Assembly: GCA_027924585.1 (NCBI GenBank) | Contig: BSBM01000007.1 | Coordinates: 5,472,001-5,536,000 of the forward strand | Source of the DNA: Larix kaempferi | Taxonomy: Eukaryota > Streptophyta > Pinopsida > Pinales > Pinaceae | Length of the DNA stretch: 64,000 nt | Reading direction: 5' to 3' | In this document: positions 13,331 through 24,287 of the stretch, piece after piece | Numbering within the stretch: position 1 is the stretch's first letter | Layout: each line of letters begins with the position of its first letter | Program-made: the position numbers and the translations under genes | The notes under the pieces: model-generated | The model's database searches: none | Seen by the model: only the letters and a program-made list of their open reading frames with translations | Told to the model about the DNA's origin: nothing

Positions 13331-13335
13331 TGTAC

Positions 13336-14306
13336 ACAATAGATTATCCCATAGTGCCCTTGGATTCAAGACTCCAGAATAAATGTTCACAGGAAAGAGG
13401 CCTAAAGTGAGCCACCTCAAGATATTTGGTTGCCCAGTATATGTTCACATACCAAAAGAAAAGAGAACCAAGTTGGACCCTTACAGAAATAAGGGAATAT
13501 TTGTTGGATACTGTGAAGTCTCTAAATCCTTCAGAGTATACATTCCAGGATTCCATCACATGGATATTAGTAGATATGTAACATTTGACGAAGAAGCAGC
13601 TCTCAAGAGATCCATAAAGTTCCAGCATGAAGAAGTATATGAAGAAGATGTACATCCCAGAAATGTAGAAGCTGCACACTCCCTCGAAGATGAAACACCA
13701 AAAGACCATGATATGCTAGAACCTCAAGAACCTCCCACTATGAATATGTCACGAAAGAGAAAGCTTGCTTGGGTAAGAGAAATTATACAAGAAGCAGAGA
13801 AGTATGGATCTCCAAAAGGATCCACAAGGGTAAGCAAGACGCCAAATCCATTTTCCAGTTATGTGGCTTTGATGTGTGATCTTGTAGATCAAGAACCTAC
13901 AGTTATGAAGAAGCTATACATAATAAAGAATGGGTAGAAGCAATGACGGAAGAATGCCAATCAATAATGAAGAATGATGTTTGGGATATAGTTCCCAAAC
14001 AATAAGGAAAAAGTGTGGTATCTTCCAAGTGGATCTACAAGATAAAGCATGCAGTTGATGGAAGTATTGATAAATACAAGGCAAGGTTTGTGGCTAGAGG
14101 ATTCTCTCAGAAAGAGGGAATTGATTATGAAGAGACATTTGCGCCAGTATCAAGGTACACTTCCATTAGAACCATAATGGCACTTGCATCCATGATGAAG
14201 TGGAGTTTACACCAGATGGATGTGAAGAGAGCTTTCCTGAATGGTGTGATTGAGAAAGAAGTGTACATAGAACAACCACATGGATTTGAAGTTGAAGACA
14301 GACGGA
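13336..14306 (+). pseudogene. Element A pol, middle segment (integrase C-terminus to RT start)
   Basis: Continues A's pol after element B. Integrase C-terminal GKRPKVSHLKIFGCPVY, then a variable linker, then the start of Copia RT (SSKWIYKIKHAVDGS, YKARFVARGFSQKEGIDY, HQMDVKRAFLNG with the first catalytic Asp). Stops occur before 13383, at 13937 and near 14004. A one-base frame change in the linker near 13900 separates the integrase and RT frames. Element D interrupts RT after 14306, and the downstream part continues at 34242. Confidence 0.88.
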
Positions 14307-14873
14307 TGTTAAGATTCAGTATGCTAAGATAGATAACATCAGTATTCAATTCAATTTCACAACAATATCATATATAGGATCACTGAAAGAATAACAAGCA
14401 CATCATAAACACAAGAGACACAGAATTATCCTGGGAAACCCTCATGGGGTAGAAAACCCAACAAAAATTCCTCAATATAGATGATCAACAAGTACAAAGA
14501 TGTAGTCCCCAAACAAGAGCTCCTTCTTCTCCTTTGCAAATCTCTCTCTCTCCTATGCGAGTTCACAAGTGAGTGTGTGTGTGTTAAATGAGGAACACAA
14601 CTCCTCTATTTATACTTTATATTCACTTGAATTTTACACTTGAAAGGTTGACCTCAATAGGTTATTCTCTTGCTGATTGGGCTGACCCCTCTAGGGGACT
14701 TAAACACCCCATTACAAATGACTCTTAAGGGATCTATTGCCCCGACTTACATGGGAGGATTTACCTCAATGAATTTACATAATAATAACATCCCGACGGA
14801 GGAATAAAACATCTTCGGCTGAATAATAATAAAGTACAAATAGAATATTCTTTGAAGTTACAATATTTCAACA
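14307..14873 (-). repeat. Element D 3' LTR
   Basis: Reads TGTTAAGATTCAG...ATATTTCAACA on the plus strand, the reverse complement of an A-type LTR (TGTTGAAATATTG...CTTAACA). The purine tract appears as 'ctcccccttaacgag' immediately inside it (from 14874). Confidence 0.9.
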
Positions 14874-15079
14874 CTCCCCCTTAACGAGAAGGATTTTCTA
14901 ACAACATCTGCAGGAGCAAGGAGTCATCAACTACATCACAGTGATACATCTATAAATCATTGGAAGTTTTCTTCAATCATCATCAGTAACTCAAATAGCT
15001 ACTGGAACATCTTCAATATCTTCAATATTGGAACATCAACATCTTCAGTATTGAGTCTTCATCTTCTGCAGCACTCGAT

Positions 15080-15370
15080 CACCTGATTAGCTACAACAAC
15101 AACAGCATCATCTGGATCTCCCGATCAACAACATCATATGGATCTCTCGATCAATAGCATCATCATCTGGATCTACCGATCAACAACATTGTCTGAATCT
15201 CTCGATCAACAACATCATCATCTGGATCTCCCAATCAACAACATCATCATCTGGATCTCTTGATCAACAACATCATCATCTAGATCTCCCGATCAAAAAA
15301 ATCATCTGGATATCTCGATCAACAGCATCGTCATTTGGATCTCCTGATCAACCGCATCATAATATGCAAT
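15080..15370. repeat. Short tandem repeats, 'catcatctggatctcccgat' type
   Basis: About nine imperfect units of 25-35 bp sharing 'tcatctggatctc' and 'gatcaacaacatc', in the region between D's RNase H and its polypurine tract. Confidence 0.75.
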
Positions 15371-15384
15371 ACACATGATCCAAT

Positions 15385-15715
15385 TACGGGATGATCAATC
15401 CCTCTCACTTTAGGACATAAGTCCAAGGATGATACAATCCTGATCCACTTACAAAATGATCAATCCCCATCAATTTAAGACACCATATCATGTCTAGGGA
15501 TGATGCAATCCAGATCTACTTACGGGATGATCAATCCCTATCAATTTAAGACACCATATCATGTCTTGGGACGATGCAATCCAAATATACTTACGGGATG
15601 ACCAATCCCTCTCACTTTAGGACATAAGTCCAAGGATGATGCAATCCTGATCTACTTATGGGATGATCAATCCCTCTCACTTTAGGACATAAGTCCAAGG
15701 ATGATGCAATCCGGA
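15385..15715. repeat. Tandem repeats, 'gggatgatcaatccctctc' type
   Basis: About five units spaced 60-77 bp, sharing 'gatgatcaatccc' and 'aggacataagtccaaggatg'. Related sequence occurs on the opposite strand in A's 3' region (43100-43140), so the motif is a family trait. Confidence 0.8.
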
Positions 15716-16190
15716 ACCACAGTGCTAGTCCTTTTTCATACTGGATGTGACCTAGATCAAATCTAGGATTTACCACCACAGAGCCAGTCCTTTTTCATAT
15801 TGGATGTGACCTAGATCAAATCTAGGATTTACCACCACAGAGCCAGTCCTTTTTCATACTGGATGTGACCTAGATCAAATCTATGATTTACCACCACAGA
15901 ACCAGTCCTTTTTCATATTGGATGTGACCTTGATCAAATCTAGGATTTACCACCACAGAGCCAGTACTTTTTCATACTGGATGTGACCTAGATCAAATCT
16001 AGGATTTACCACCACAGAGCCAATCCTTTTTCATCCTGGATGTGACCTAGATCAAATCTAGTATTTACCACTATAGAGCCAGTCCTTTTTCATACTGGAT
16101 GTGACCTAGATTAAATATAGGATTTACCACCACAGAGCCAGTCCTTTTTCATACTGGATGTGTCCTAGATTAAGTCTAGGATTTACCACA
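15716..16190. repeat. 59-bp tandem array, eight copies
   Basis: Eight contiguous copies, mostly 59 bp, containing 'gagccagtcctttttcat' and 'ctagatcaaatctaggat', the latter a near-palindrome. Copies differ at only a few bases. A single related unit in reverse orientation is at about 42065-42100 in element F. Confidence 0.92.
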
Positions 16191-16374
16191 CAACATCATC
16201 ACATTCTCGAAGACAAGAGTCTACGGATCTCTTTTAGGACATATGTCCAGGGATGATACAATCCCACTGCAACATCATCAATATCTTTCATGGAGACAAG
16301 AGTCTACGGATCCCTTTAGGACATGTGTCCAGGGATGATACGATCCCACTCGTCAACTTAGATAAAGTCTAAGG

Positions 16375-16605
16375 ACCACTCATCGACCTCATCGTCGATA
16401 CAAGTATCCTCATCATCGACCTCATCGTCGGTACATGCATCCTCATTATCGACCTCATCGTTGGTACAAGTATCCTCATCATCGGTACATGTATCCTGAT
16501 ACAGGTATCCTCATAATCAATACAAGTATCCTCATCATCGATACAGGTATCCTCATCATCGATACAAGTATCCTCATCATCGATACAAGTATCATCATCG
16601 ACCAT
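16375..16605. repeat. Short tandem array, 21-bp unit 'catcatcgatacaagtatcct'-like
   Basis: Around ten imperfect units of about 21-24 bp built on 'atcatcg' and 'tacaagtatcct'. It directly abuts the end of D's RNase H region on the minus strand. Confidence 0.85.
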
Positions 16606-16633
16606 ATCACTCCTCCTTTCGAGGAGGGTCCTT

Positions 16634-17830
16634 CTAAACTACGTCAAGCTTGTCTCGGAAATACTCAAACTTTACTTGAGATAGAGGTTTCGTCAATATA
16701 TCAGCAACTTGTTCATCAGTGCTCACATACTCGAGCTTTATAGCTCCTTTCTGCACCATATCCCGTATATAGAAATATCGGATCTCTATGTGATTTGACT
16801 TATCATGGAACACTGGATTCTCCATCATCTTGATACAACTCTGGTTGTCACACAGGATCACAGTCGGGTCCATATCTAAGTCAAATAGTCCTGATAACAA
16901 ATTCCGAAACCATATGGCTTCACAACTAGCAGAGCAAGATGCTATATATTCTGCTTCAGCTGTGCTGAGAGCCACACTAGACTGCTTCCTGCTAAACTAC
17001 GAGATCATAGCAGATCCTAGACAATAACATCCATCCGATGTGCTCTTTCTGTCTGAGACACTTCGAGCCCAATCTACATTTGTATAACCATACAATCTGA
17101 AGTCATGATCTCCAACCTAGTATAGATCAAAGTCTATCGTACCTTTCAGGTACCTCATCACATGCTTTGCAACTACTAGGTGAACACGTCTAAGCTCAAC
17201 TAGATACTGACTTGGGTTGTTCACATCAAAGCATATATCTAGCCTGGTATTCGTTAGATACATCAATGAACCAATCATCTATCTGTAAACTGTAGAAACT
17301 ACCGTCCATCATCACATATCTCTACTTCACATTTTCCTTGGCTAAGGAAAAATCTCATATGATCTTAGCCACATATCTAATCACAGAATCATGCCAGGAT
17401 TCTTTAACTATGAGATCTACTCCCTTTGAAGTGGAGTCTTCTACATCTGAGTATTGTCCTCCTTCTGTGACTGAACATCATTCACACTCTGCATTGAGTG
17501 ATCTTCTTCATATCTATCTGTGCCATCTCTTGTCAGATGGTTCTACTGATATGAGCCTCAAGATCACTCGAACTCTATGGTGAGTTCCTTCTTTCTTCCA
17601 TCTGATAGAATCATGTCATCTGTATATAGAAACCATCTTCAACCTTGTAGAAAAGGTTGAAATCCGCATCACCCATGGTGATCATCAAGCTCATCAAATG
17701 AATATCGATCTTGGGTACCTATTGAACCCGTATAGAGCCTTCTTCAATCATTTGATTCTCTATCGAATTCTAGGAGTTTGCTCGATTCACACTTCTTCTT
17801 CAATTACACCATTCAAGAGAACAGTCTTGT
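16634..17830 (-). pseudogene. Element D RT C-terminal part and RNase H, decayed
   Basis: Minus strand. RNase H at 16975-16634 (ALSTAEAEYIASCSASCEA, ILCDNQSCIKM, HIEIRYFYIRDMVQKGAIK, VADILTKPLS). Immediately upstream is the RT/RNase H junction (RLYGYTNVDW, SVSDRKSTSDGCYCLGSAM), with a stop replacing the Trp of ISWFSRK. Further upstream, to about 17830, pieces of RT (ADFNLFYKVEDG) survive with frame disruptions. No YVDD box was found. Closest relative in the window is the matching part of A (34900-35359). Confidence 0.85.
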
Positions 17831-19936
17831 CATCCATGGGTGTAATCTATCTCTGGAAGTGTGTCTAGTCACTTGGAAGAAACATCTCGTCATGATCCTT
17901 TCCCTCTTTATAAGAGAATCATCTAGCCATGATCCTTCTATAGTACGTTTGATTTGTAAGTCTTCTTGTTGAACATCCATCACTTGTTCTTTGGAGCAGG
18001 TGTTCATTATCCTTCTTTTGTAGATCACAGCACATGATCTTTCCTACAAATCAATTTTAATTACATGATTAGTAACAATTCATAATCATCAAATCATGTT
18101 GAGATTTCAATGATAACCTATTATGCATACTGATATGATTCACATAGTTATGCAACTATCTTGACCAATACTTTGGCACAACACTTTTCCATATCATATA
18201 TGCATACAGTGGCTATCTATATGCCTTCCATCTCTACCAAAACATACTATCAAGAGCATGCACAACTCTAACCATGTCAACAAAGAGGCTTCATTCTAGA
18301 CAAGCAACACTGGAATGTTTGTCCAACTTACCCATCATATGCATATTAGTAGTATACTGTTCAATGCTATATGAATGCATACACTATGCAAGATATATTC
18401 TAGGAATAACATATGAGCAATATCATTTCAAGAAGTAATTCAAATAACAACTCAAATACTTATCTTTTATGCTTGTGTCATTGCCTCCCTCTCGATCTCT
18501 ATTTTCCCTTTATGATAGCATCATGATTATATGTCTTTGAACTTCTATCCATCCTGGACCACTATGCATGCTTAAGTGTGCACTAGTTTCATCATTGTGT
18601 CATCCTCAAAATCTCATACATAATCATAAATTCATTAGTATAATCTCAATACTATCAAAACATTATGATTCTAAATAATCTTAAACATGTATGGTCATGA
18701 TCATTTCATACACAAGTATACTTATCTAAGATCCTAACACAAAGTAGGATTCTAACTCGATATAGGAAAGCATACCTGGATTAGCATGCTTGCTAGTTAT
18801 GTCTAAAACATTATCTTCTTTGTTCTCGTCAATGATTTAGAGACCTTGTGCTAGTAACCTACATATCTCATAAGTTAAGCATATCAGAACCAAACCATAC
18901 ATACCTCGTAAGTAGAGCTTCTATGTGATCAAAGACTATGGATGAGTCTTTGTATTCATGTCATCATGGTCATATAGATTTGACTTACTTGATGTACCTT
19001 TCATGTTAGCAGACAACATCATCCTCATACAACACCACAAGTGCATTAGTACAATCATAAGTGTCATAACCCTAATCAATGAATGCCTTATATCATTCAC
19101 ATGCATTCATACTTTTACTATGGTGATCAGACAATCTAAAATTAATCATGATTTTACTAACCTTAGTAATATGAAGACAAACATATTATGAACTTAATCA
19201 TGAAACAGATTTCAAAACATACCTATATCTTCTCAAGTCATACCTGTCGAGTTGTCTTCTCTATAAGGGTAAAACCCTAACCATCCAAGGTATATCAATT
19301 GTAAACATCTTATATAGGTTCATTGCTTCCCTATGAGTCTCCCAACTTTGCTAGGGTTTCTTCTTACTTGGAAACCCTAATTTTCAATCTCCTTCCTCCC
19401 ACAACATTTTGATGGAGGATTAATATCTATGATGAATGGATTCCAAATCCACTTTCAAGTTTCCAATGTTGCATCAGGTGTCTCCAACATTGTATCAGGT
19501 CATGCCATACCTAAAAACTGAAAACCCTAAGTGAGAGCTTCTTCCTCTTCTTCTTTAATTTCCTCCGTTGAGCCATTTCAGATGTGCCGTATTGTTTCTG
19601 GTGCATCCCTGAAATTTCGGATCTGTAGGGCCTGAAACTTCGGCCTGTGGTAGCCTGACCTGTCATATTTCTAACCCCATAGGTTTGAACTTCATTGGAT
19701 TCTCCATTAGATATATATGCTCAGTTTCCCAACATGACCTGTTTAAGGGATGAAACAACATAGCGAACTTGTATGGAGTTCCATGTGTCACTGTTTCAAC
19801 TTCGGCCTCTGAAACTCGGACTTGTGAAGCTACAGTCCGTGCCCTAACTTTCAGTTTTTACGGAATTCCATTTGGAGCTTCCTAGCTCGAGATATGAGCT
19901 TTTTACCTAGGTCACCTGTTTAGGGATTCATTCTGG
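17831..19936. other. Element D internal AT-rich region without recognisable gag/integrase
   Basis: About 2.1 kb where a Copia gag, protease and integrase would be expected on the minus strand. I see no CCHC knuckle, DSGAS protease or integrase motifs. The right-hand end (19250-19936) resembles an untranslated leader. Either D is a non-autonomous derivative or this part was replaced. Confidence 0.5.
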
Positions 19937-19941
19937 AAGAA

Positions 19942-21386
19942 TGTTGACTGCTTTTCTGGGCAGACCCGGGTTTTAATGAAGCGCAGCAACAAAACCCCTT
20001 GGCGCACTGGCCCTTTCGGCAACGAGCTGCGCAGCAGCTCGAGGTCTCACCCGAAGTGGCTATGGGGGGTTAAGGAATCAGGTTTCCTTAACCGTGGTGA
20101 TGCGGAGATTGTTCTGTATATCTTCCTCTTCCTCAAATATCGGCGGTCGGACCTTCCCGCAGGCCGCTCGGCGCAGCTGCGCGGATTCCTTCCTAGGCCG
20201 GCCTACTGCGCGGTTTCTCCTCTCTAGCGCAGAAGGCAACTATTCCTGGCGTTGACGCGCTAAATACTTCCTTTCCCTTCGCATCCGGCGCAGTAACGTA
20301 TTCTTCGCTCACTGCAGCGACAGCGCGTTACTACTTCCTGGTACTTAACACTCATAGCTATCAAGAGACCTTTCCGACTCACTTAAACAGTCACAAAGAT
20401 GATGCAAAAGATGTTCACACAGGTAATGATCTTAAACAGTTATCATTCATGCAAATATTATAACAAGAAGATATATGTGACGCTCATCTCCTCGAGGAAA
20501 ACCACATCCACGGGAGTTTCATATTAACCAGAAAATGATAGAGTTATACAATATGCTGCGCACACAGCTGCAGCCTTAGATCTTACAGGAAACTCCACGC
20601 ACACAGCTGGGAGCCCTTCTCTCAATCTCGTCTCCTCTCTATGGAGATTACAAAGGCACAGACGTCGACTCAGACTGTCTGGCAACTCAGGGATTAGCTC
20701 CTCGGCTATCTGATTTCCTCTCTAGTTCTACGCACCGGGTAGAAAATACAGTGAAGGATAATCAACACATGATCTATCCTTTAGACTGGCTCTCTAACAG
20801 TCTAGCATCTAACTCTCTAATCCTCCAAAAGGAAAGAACTGAAGGAACCTCTACCCATTACAATGATTCATATATATAGGTGGCCATGACGGTCACACCT
20901 TTACAAAACTGTGGGCCTTTCCCAACAGTAATTCCCAAAAACCCTAACCACGCACATGGCTAGGTGTACTGTAGGCGCCGCTTGCAGTCACGTCGCCGCT
21001 TCCTGCAGGCTCCGTGAATTCCGGCGCAGATTGTGGGTATGGGCGATCGTCCTTCGCCTTCAATGCTCTGGTCCGTTGCTCCTCCTTGATCCGAGCAACC
21101 ATAACTTCTGTACTAAGCCTTTAAATGAGGGTAGCTGAGCCCTCTACTCCATCGCCTTATTTATTATGGTAGCTGAGCCACCTTCATTCCTCGATGACGT
21201 GCGCGCGAGCTCCGCAATTTCCGGTCCGTGATCTGCGCTGAGATCATCCATCTGGCACCGTACTGCGCACCGTCTCCTTCTTACCCAAAACTTAGTGCTT
21301 GTCCCAAAATTAGCACTTTCCTTCCATACTCGTGCTTTTTCCCAAAATTCGCAGCTTTTACTATAGCTGCGACCTTGGCCCCAACA
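19942..21386 (-). repeat. Element C 3' LTR
   Basis: 1445 bp, nearly identical to 28348-29792. It begins one base after ORF3's flank, with a G/C-rich purine tract (reverse complement GTTGGGGGCC) just inside. TATA-like sequence at 20870-20878 on the minus strand. Confidence 0.97.
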
Positions 21387-21398
21387 GGCCCCCAACAC

Positions 21399-24056
21399 TC
21401 ACTTGTGGCTCGTCCTCGAGCCACTCGCACTAGCGCGTGGTTGTTTGATTTGCGCATCTGCTTTTGCTTGAATCTCCGCGAATGTTTTCTGCCACTTCGC
21501 AATAGCGGAGTCCAATTCCTCGATACACTCATCAGCTGTTTGCACTGTTTCTGCGGTCGCTTCGTCTTTAGTGAGTGTATCAATGATCTCCTGAGACTCG
21601 GTAATCTCTTTGATTTTTGTCTCAACCTGGCCAACAATTTCAGCATACTCATCCATGAATGGCTGAATGCTGTTGGTGAGCTTCTCATCTTCAGTTCTGA
21701 GCTTGTGCAGTTGCTGCTGCATTTTGCGCACTTCGCCCATTTTCTTCATCTTTGGCAAGCCTGTTAAGGACTTAGCTTCTTCATTCAGAACAGTGAGAGA
21801 CTGTTCTGCAGCTTGCACCTGTTCTGATAGTCCCACTTTAAAAGGGAGGTTTACAAGCTCTGACCATGCTTCCATAGCCTGGTCCATCAGGTTCTTGGCT
21901 TCCTGTACTCGGTCTTTCATTCGTGTGGAAGCTCTGCTCAATGCTTCAAATTGTACCTGCGCATCATCCGTAAGATGCGCAGCAACGCGAGCTTCTAGCT
22001 CAGCAATCTGGGTTCTATGGCCTTCTGCCATAGCAATTATTTCTTGCTCCAGGGTTTTCACCCTTCCTCCAATAATTTGAACTTTTGCAACCAGAGGGAG
22101 GTCTGGTTGAATCTCGCAAGCCGGCAATTCCTGGGCAATCTCTTCTATTGCGTTTCTGATGCCGGTGTCTTGCGCCTCATAGAGTGCAAGCTTCGCAGAG
22201 ATATTCTTATGACTTTCCTTCAGCTCTATCTCCTGCGATTGCAGTCGTTGGTTTGCCTGGAAAGTAGAGAGCTCTCTAGCTCTCAACTCAAGAGAAACTT
22301 TCTCCTGTACAAGCTGTAGGGTTTCTATAGGAATCATAGACAAATTTATTTCTACAGGTCCAACTGTGCTTACCTGTAGTTCAGCTAGAGGATCTGGAAG
22401 TGTCATGCTGGTAGGCGGAATATGTACGACAGTGTGCCTTTCTGTGAGTTCTTCAACTCGCTCATCAGTTGGAATTTCTTGTGGCGCCTGCGAAGTAGAT
22501 GCTGGCGCATGGGTCTGCGCAATCCTTCCTGCGAGACCTTTCAGTTCTACAAATTGTAAGTCTAGAGCACTTCGGATGTGAGCATGCATGTTCCTCATCT
22601 CACGAAATTGCTCTTTCAAGTATTTGTCAACCTCCGAGGGAATGGCCTCAGTGGGATGCGACACTTTCTGCTTCTTTGTAGCTGGTTCTGTTGAGCCTTC
22701 ATCGCTTCTTTGCTCAGGGGCTTCCTTGCCCTTATCCTTTTCTTGCCCAGCGGCGGGTGGCATCGCAGGTGCGATGTCAGCTGCTGCTCTCCATTCGTCC
22801 GACCACGACTTAATGGTTTCTTCGACATCTTCTGTGGTCATCCTGTAAAGACCTAGCGCCCAGTCACCTGGAATGTCGCAAGGCCGAAGGTAGAGTTGAT
22901 GGATGTCGGCAGTAAAAGCCAACTTTCCTTCATACAATGTGGCTGTCTCCCCGCTCAGCCTCGGCATATCTTGTATGGTATCTCGGAGGAGATAGTAGTA
23001 CTCACAAAAGACAGCGCGATTCATCTTGCGCTTCGCGGGATTAGGGGAATCCCAGAGGTTGATGTAGCGCATGCCGGCAACCTCTCCTGCGCGGCGTGGA
23101 AGGAACTGAGTATTCGGGGGCTCCTTCCACCCGACGAGAGCGCATAAAATTAGAAGCCACGAAAAATGGAATGATTGGCCTGCATTGTCCTGCACATTCA
23201 GGCAATCAGCCAAAAAAGAATTCAGCAGGAAGAGAGACCAGTTGTACTGTTCTCCCTCCGCAGCTGCGATAGCGAGCTCGACGACAGCTCCAGTAACTTC
23301 TTTCGGTCGGCACTTTGTGAGAAGTCTGCCTGCAAGCAGACTTCCTGTGAAGCGAAGTGCCTCATCTTCTACTGTCGTGAGGTCATAAGCCCGACCTCCT
23401 CTTGTCAAGTTATATTTCTGGACCAGCTTTGCAGCCAATTTTCGGTCCTTCTCCTTTCCCACAAAATGGATATTGGGATCCTTACCAACCTTAGATAGAC
23501 CGGTGATGCGGTGTATCAAATCAACATTTAGATCAATTGGCCTCCCGAGCCAAAGGTAACCTCCATGAACGCAGGATAGCAGTGTTTTAACGACTGCGTT
23601 CACTTCATTGCTACGCCCAAAGTGCGGTAGCTTCAACAAATTCAAGAGTCCAGGGCGCTCAAGATTTGCTGCAAATCCCTTCGGGACAAACTCGTCAACC
23701 TGCCTGGTGGGATTATGGACGATATCCAGATATCGGTCCAACTGGAACTGAGGATATGTCTTATAGTCTCCAAGGTTAAAATCAGAGAATTTAACCAATG
23801 GGATGTTTCCCAATAGTTGGCCTTCTACCCGCACACTAGCCGGTAGTGGCGGTAGCGGAATTGGATACTTTGCATTCTTCGGAATCTGTACATCCGGCGC
23901 ATCATCTGGACGCGGCGGAATATAGTTCACCATAGACGCAAGCGGCTCTGGAACAGGTTCCTCCGGCTGCTGCTGAGATGCTCTTGTGCCTGGGGATGTT
24001 CTGGGATCAGTAGCACCGGGGTGTACGTAGGTCGAAGCCGTCACCGGAGTGGCCAT
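21399..24056 (-). CDS. Element C ORF3: globular domain plus coiled-coil accessory protein
   Basis: An intact 885-codon frame from ATG 24056 (MATPVTAS, context CGGCATGGC). The frame stays open upstream to 24287, but that N-terminal stretch looks like leader sequence. Residues about 60-430 look globular (DLIHRITGLSKVGKDPN; FHFSWLLILCALVGWKEPP; YINLWDSPNPAKRKMN). A charged linker holds an NLS-like ATKKQKV near residue 480. The last roughly 350 residues are Glu/Lys/Ala-rich coiled coil ending in a Ser-rich basic tail. No RT, integrase or zinc motif. It is downstream of gag-protease, where pol would normally be. The helical N-domain with a 'TGL' turn recalls plant-mobile-domain-like accessory proteins of Ty3/gypsy elements; this is tentative. 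It may act with Gag or in the nucleus, which is inference only. Confidence 0.85.
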   Translation of the reverse strand: MATPVTASTYVHPGATDPRTSPGTRASQQQPEEPVPEPLASMVNYIPPRPDDAPDVQIPKNAKYPIPLPPLPASVRVEGQLLGNIPLVKFSDFNLGDYKTYPQFQLDRYLDIVHNPTRQVDEFVPKGFAANLERPGLLNLLKLPHFGRSNEVNAVVKTLLSCVHGGYLWLGRPIDLNVDLIHRITGLSKVGKDPNIHFVGKEKDRKLAAKLVQKYNLTRGGRAYDLTTVEDEALRFTGSLLAGRLLTKCRPKEVTGAVVELAIAAAEGEQYNWSLFLLNSFLADCLNVQDNAGQSFHFSWLLILCALVGWKEPPNTQFLPRRAGEVAGMRYINLWDSPNPAKRKMNRAVFCEYYYLLRDTIQDMPRLSGETATLYEGKLAFTADIHQLYLRPCDIPGDWALGLYRMTTEDVEETIKSWSDEWRAAADIAPAMPPAAGQEKDKGKEAPEQRSDEGSTEPATKKQKVSHPTEAIPSEVDKYLKEQFREMRNMHAHIRSALDLQFVELKGLAGRIAQTHAPASTSQAPQEIPTDERVEELTERHTVVHIPPTSMTLPDPLAELQVSTVGPVEINLSMIPIETLQLVQEKVSLELRARELSTFQANQRLQSQEIELKESHKNISAKLALYEAQDTGIRNAIEEIAQELPACEIQPDLPLVAKVQIIGGRVKTLEQEIIAMAEGHRTQIAELEARVAAHLTDDAQVQFEALSRASTRMKDRVQEAKNLMDQAMEAWSELVNLPFKVGLSEQVQAAEQSLTVLNEEAKSLTGLPKMKKMGEVRKMQQQLHKLRTEDEKLTNSIQPFMDEYAEIVGQVETKIKEITESQEIIDTLTKDEATAETVQTADECIEELDSAIAKWQKTFAEIQAKADAQIKQPRASASGSRTSHK

Positions 24057-24287
24057 GCCGAAATCTAAGCCTCGGCGCAGAAATTGACGAACCACTTCTT
24101 CAGTTGATAAGTTCTCCGTTGTGAACCAATGTAAATAACAAAACTCTGGACAGCAAATGGCGGAACTGCGTAGGGTATAGACTCTGAAAACAAGGGGAAA
24201 TACTCTGCACACTCGGCTCTGAAAACAATACTTTGGGTCTTCAAACACAACTATGCAACTCGAGACAGTAACCCGAAATTGATACAA

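Larger units (their letters stand above)
7403..13335. mobile_element. Element B: nested insertion with accessory ORF, LTRs not found
   Basis: A 5923-bp block (7408-13330) interrupts A's integrase. It is bounded by the 5-bp duplication TGTAC (7403-7407 and 13331-13335) and has TGTTG...CAACA ends, as expected for integrase-mediated insertion. A's frame resumes exactly after the second TSD copy. I could not find a terminal direct repeat, so LTRs are absent, very divergent or mismatched. The only coding content is the long decayed frame 9245-12217. No gag, RT or integrase is visible, so it would be non-autonomous. A TATA-like TATAAATAG lies near 12641-12650. Confidence 0.8.

Noticed and set aside
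15716-16190. Regular 59-bp array considered as CRISPR-like
   Set aside because: Units are contiguous with no variable spacers, and the context is a plant retrotransposon.
21228-23498. Several plus-strand frames opposite element C ORF3
   Set aside because: Shadows of the intact minus-strand ORF3; none has motifs.
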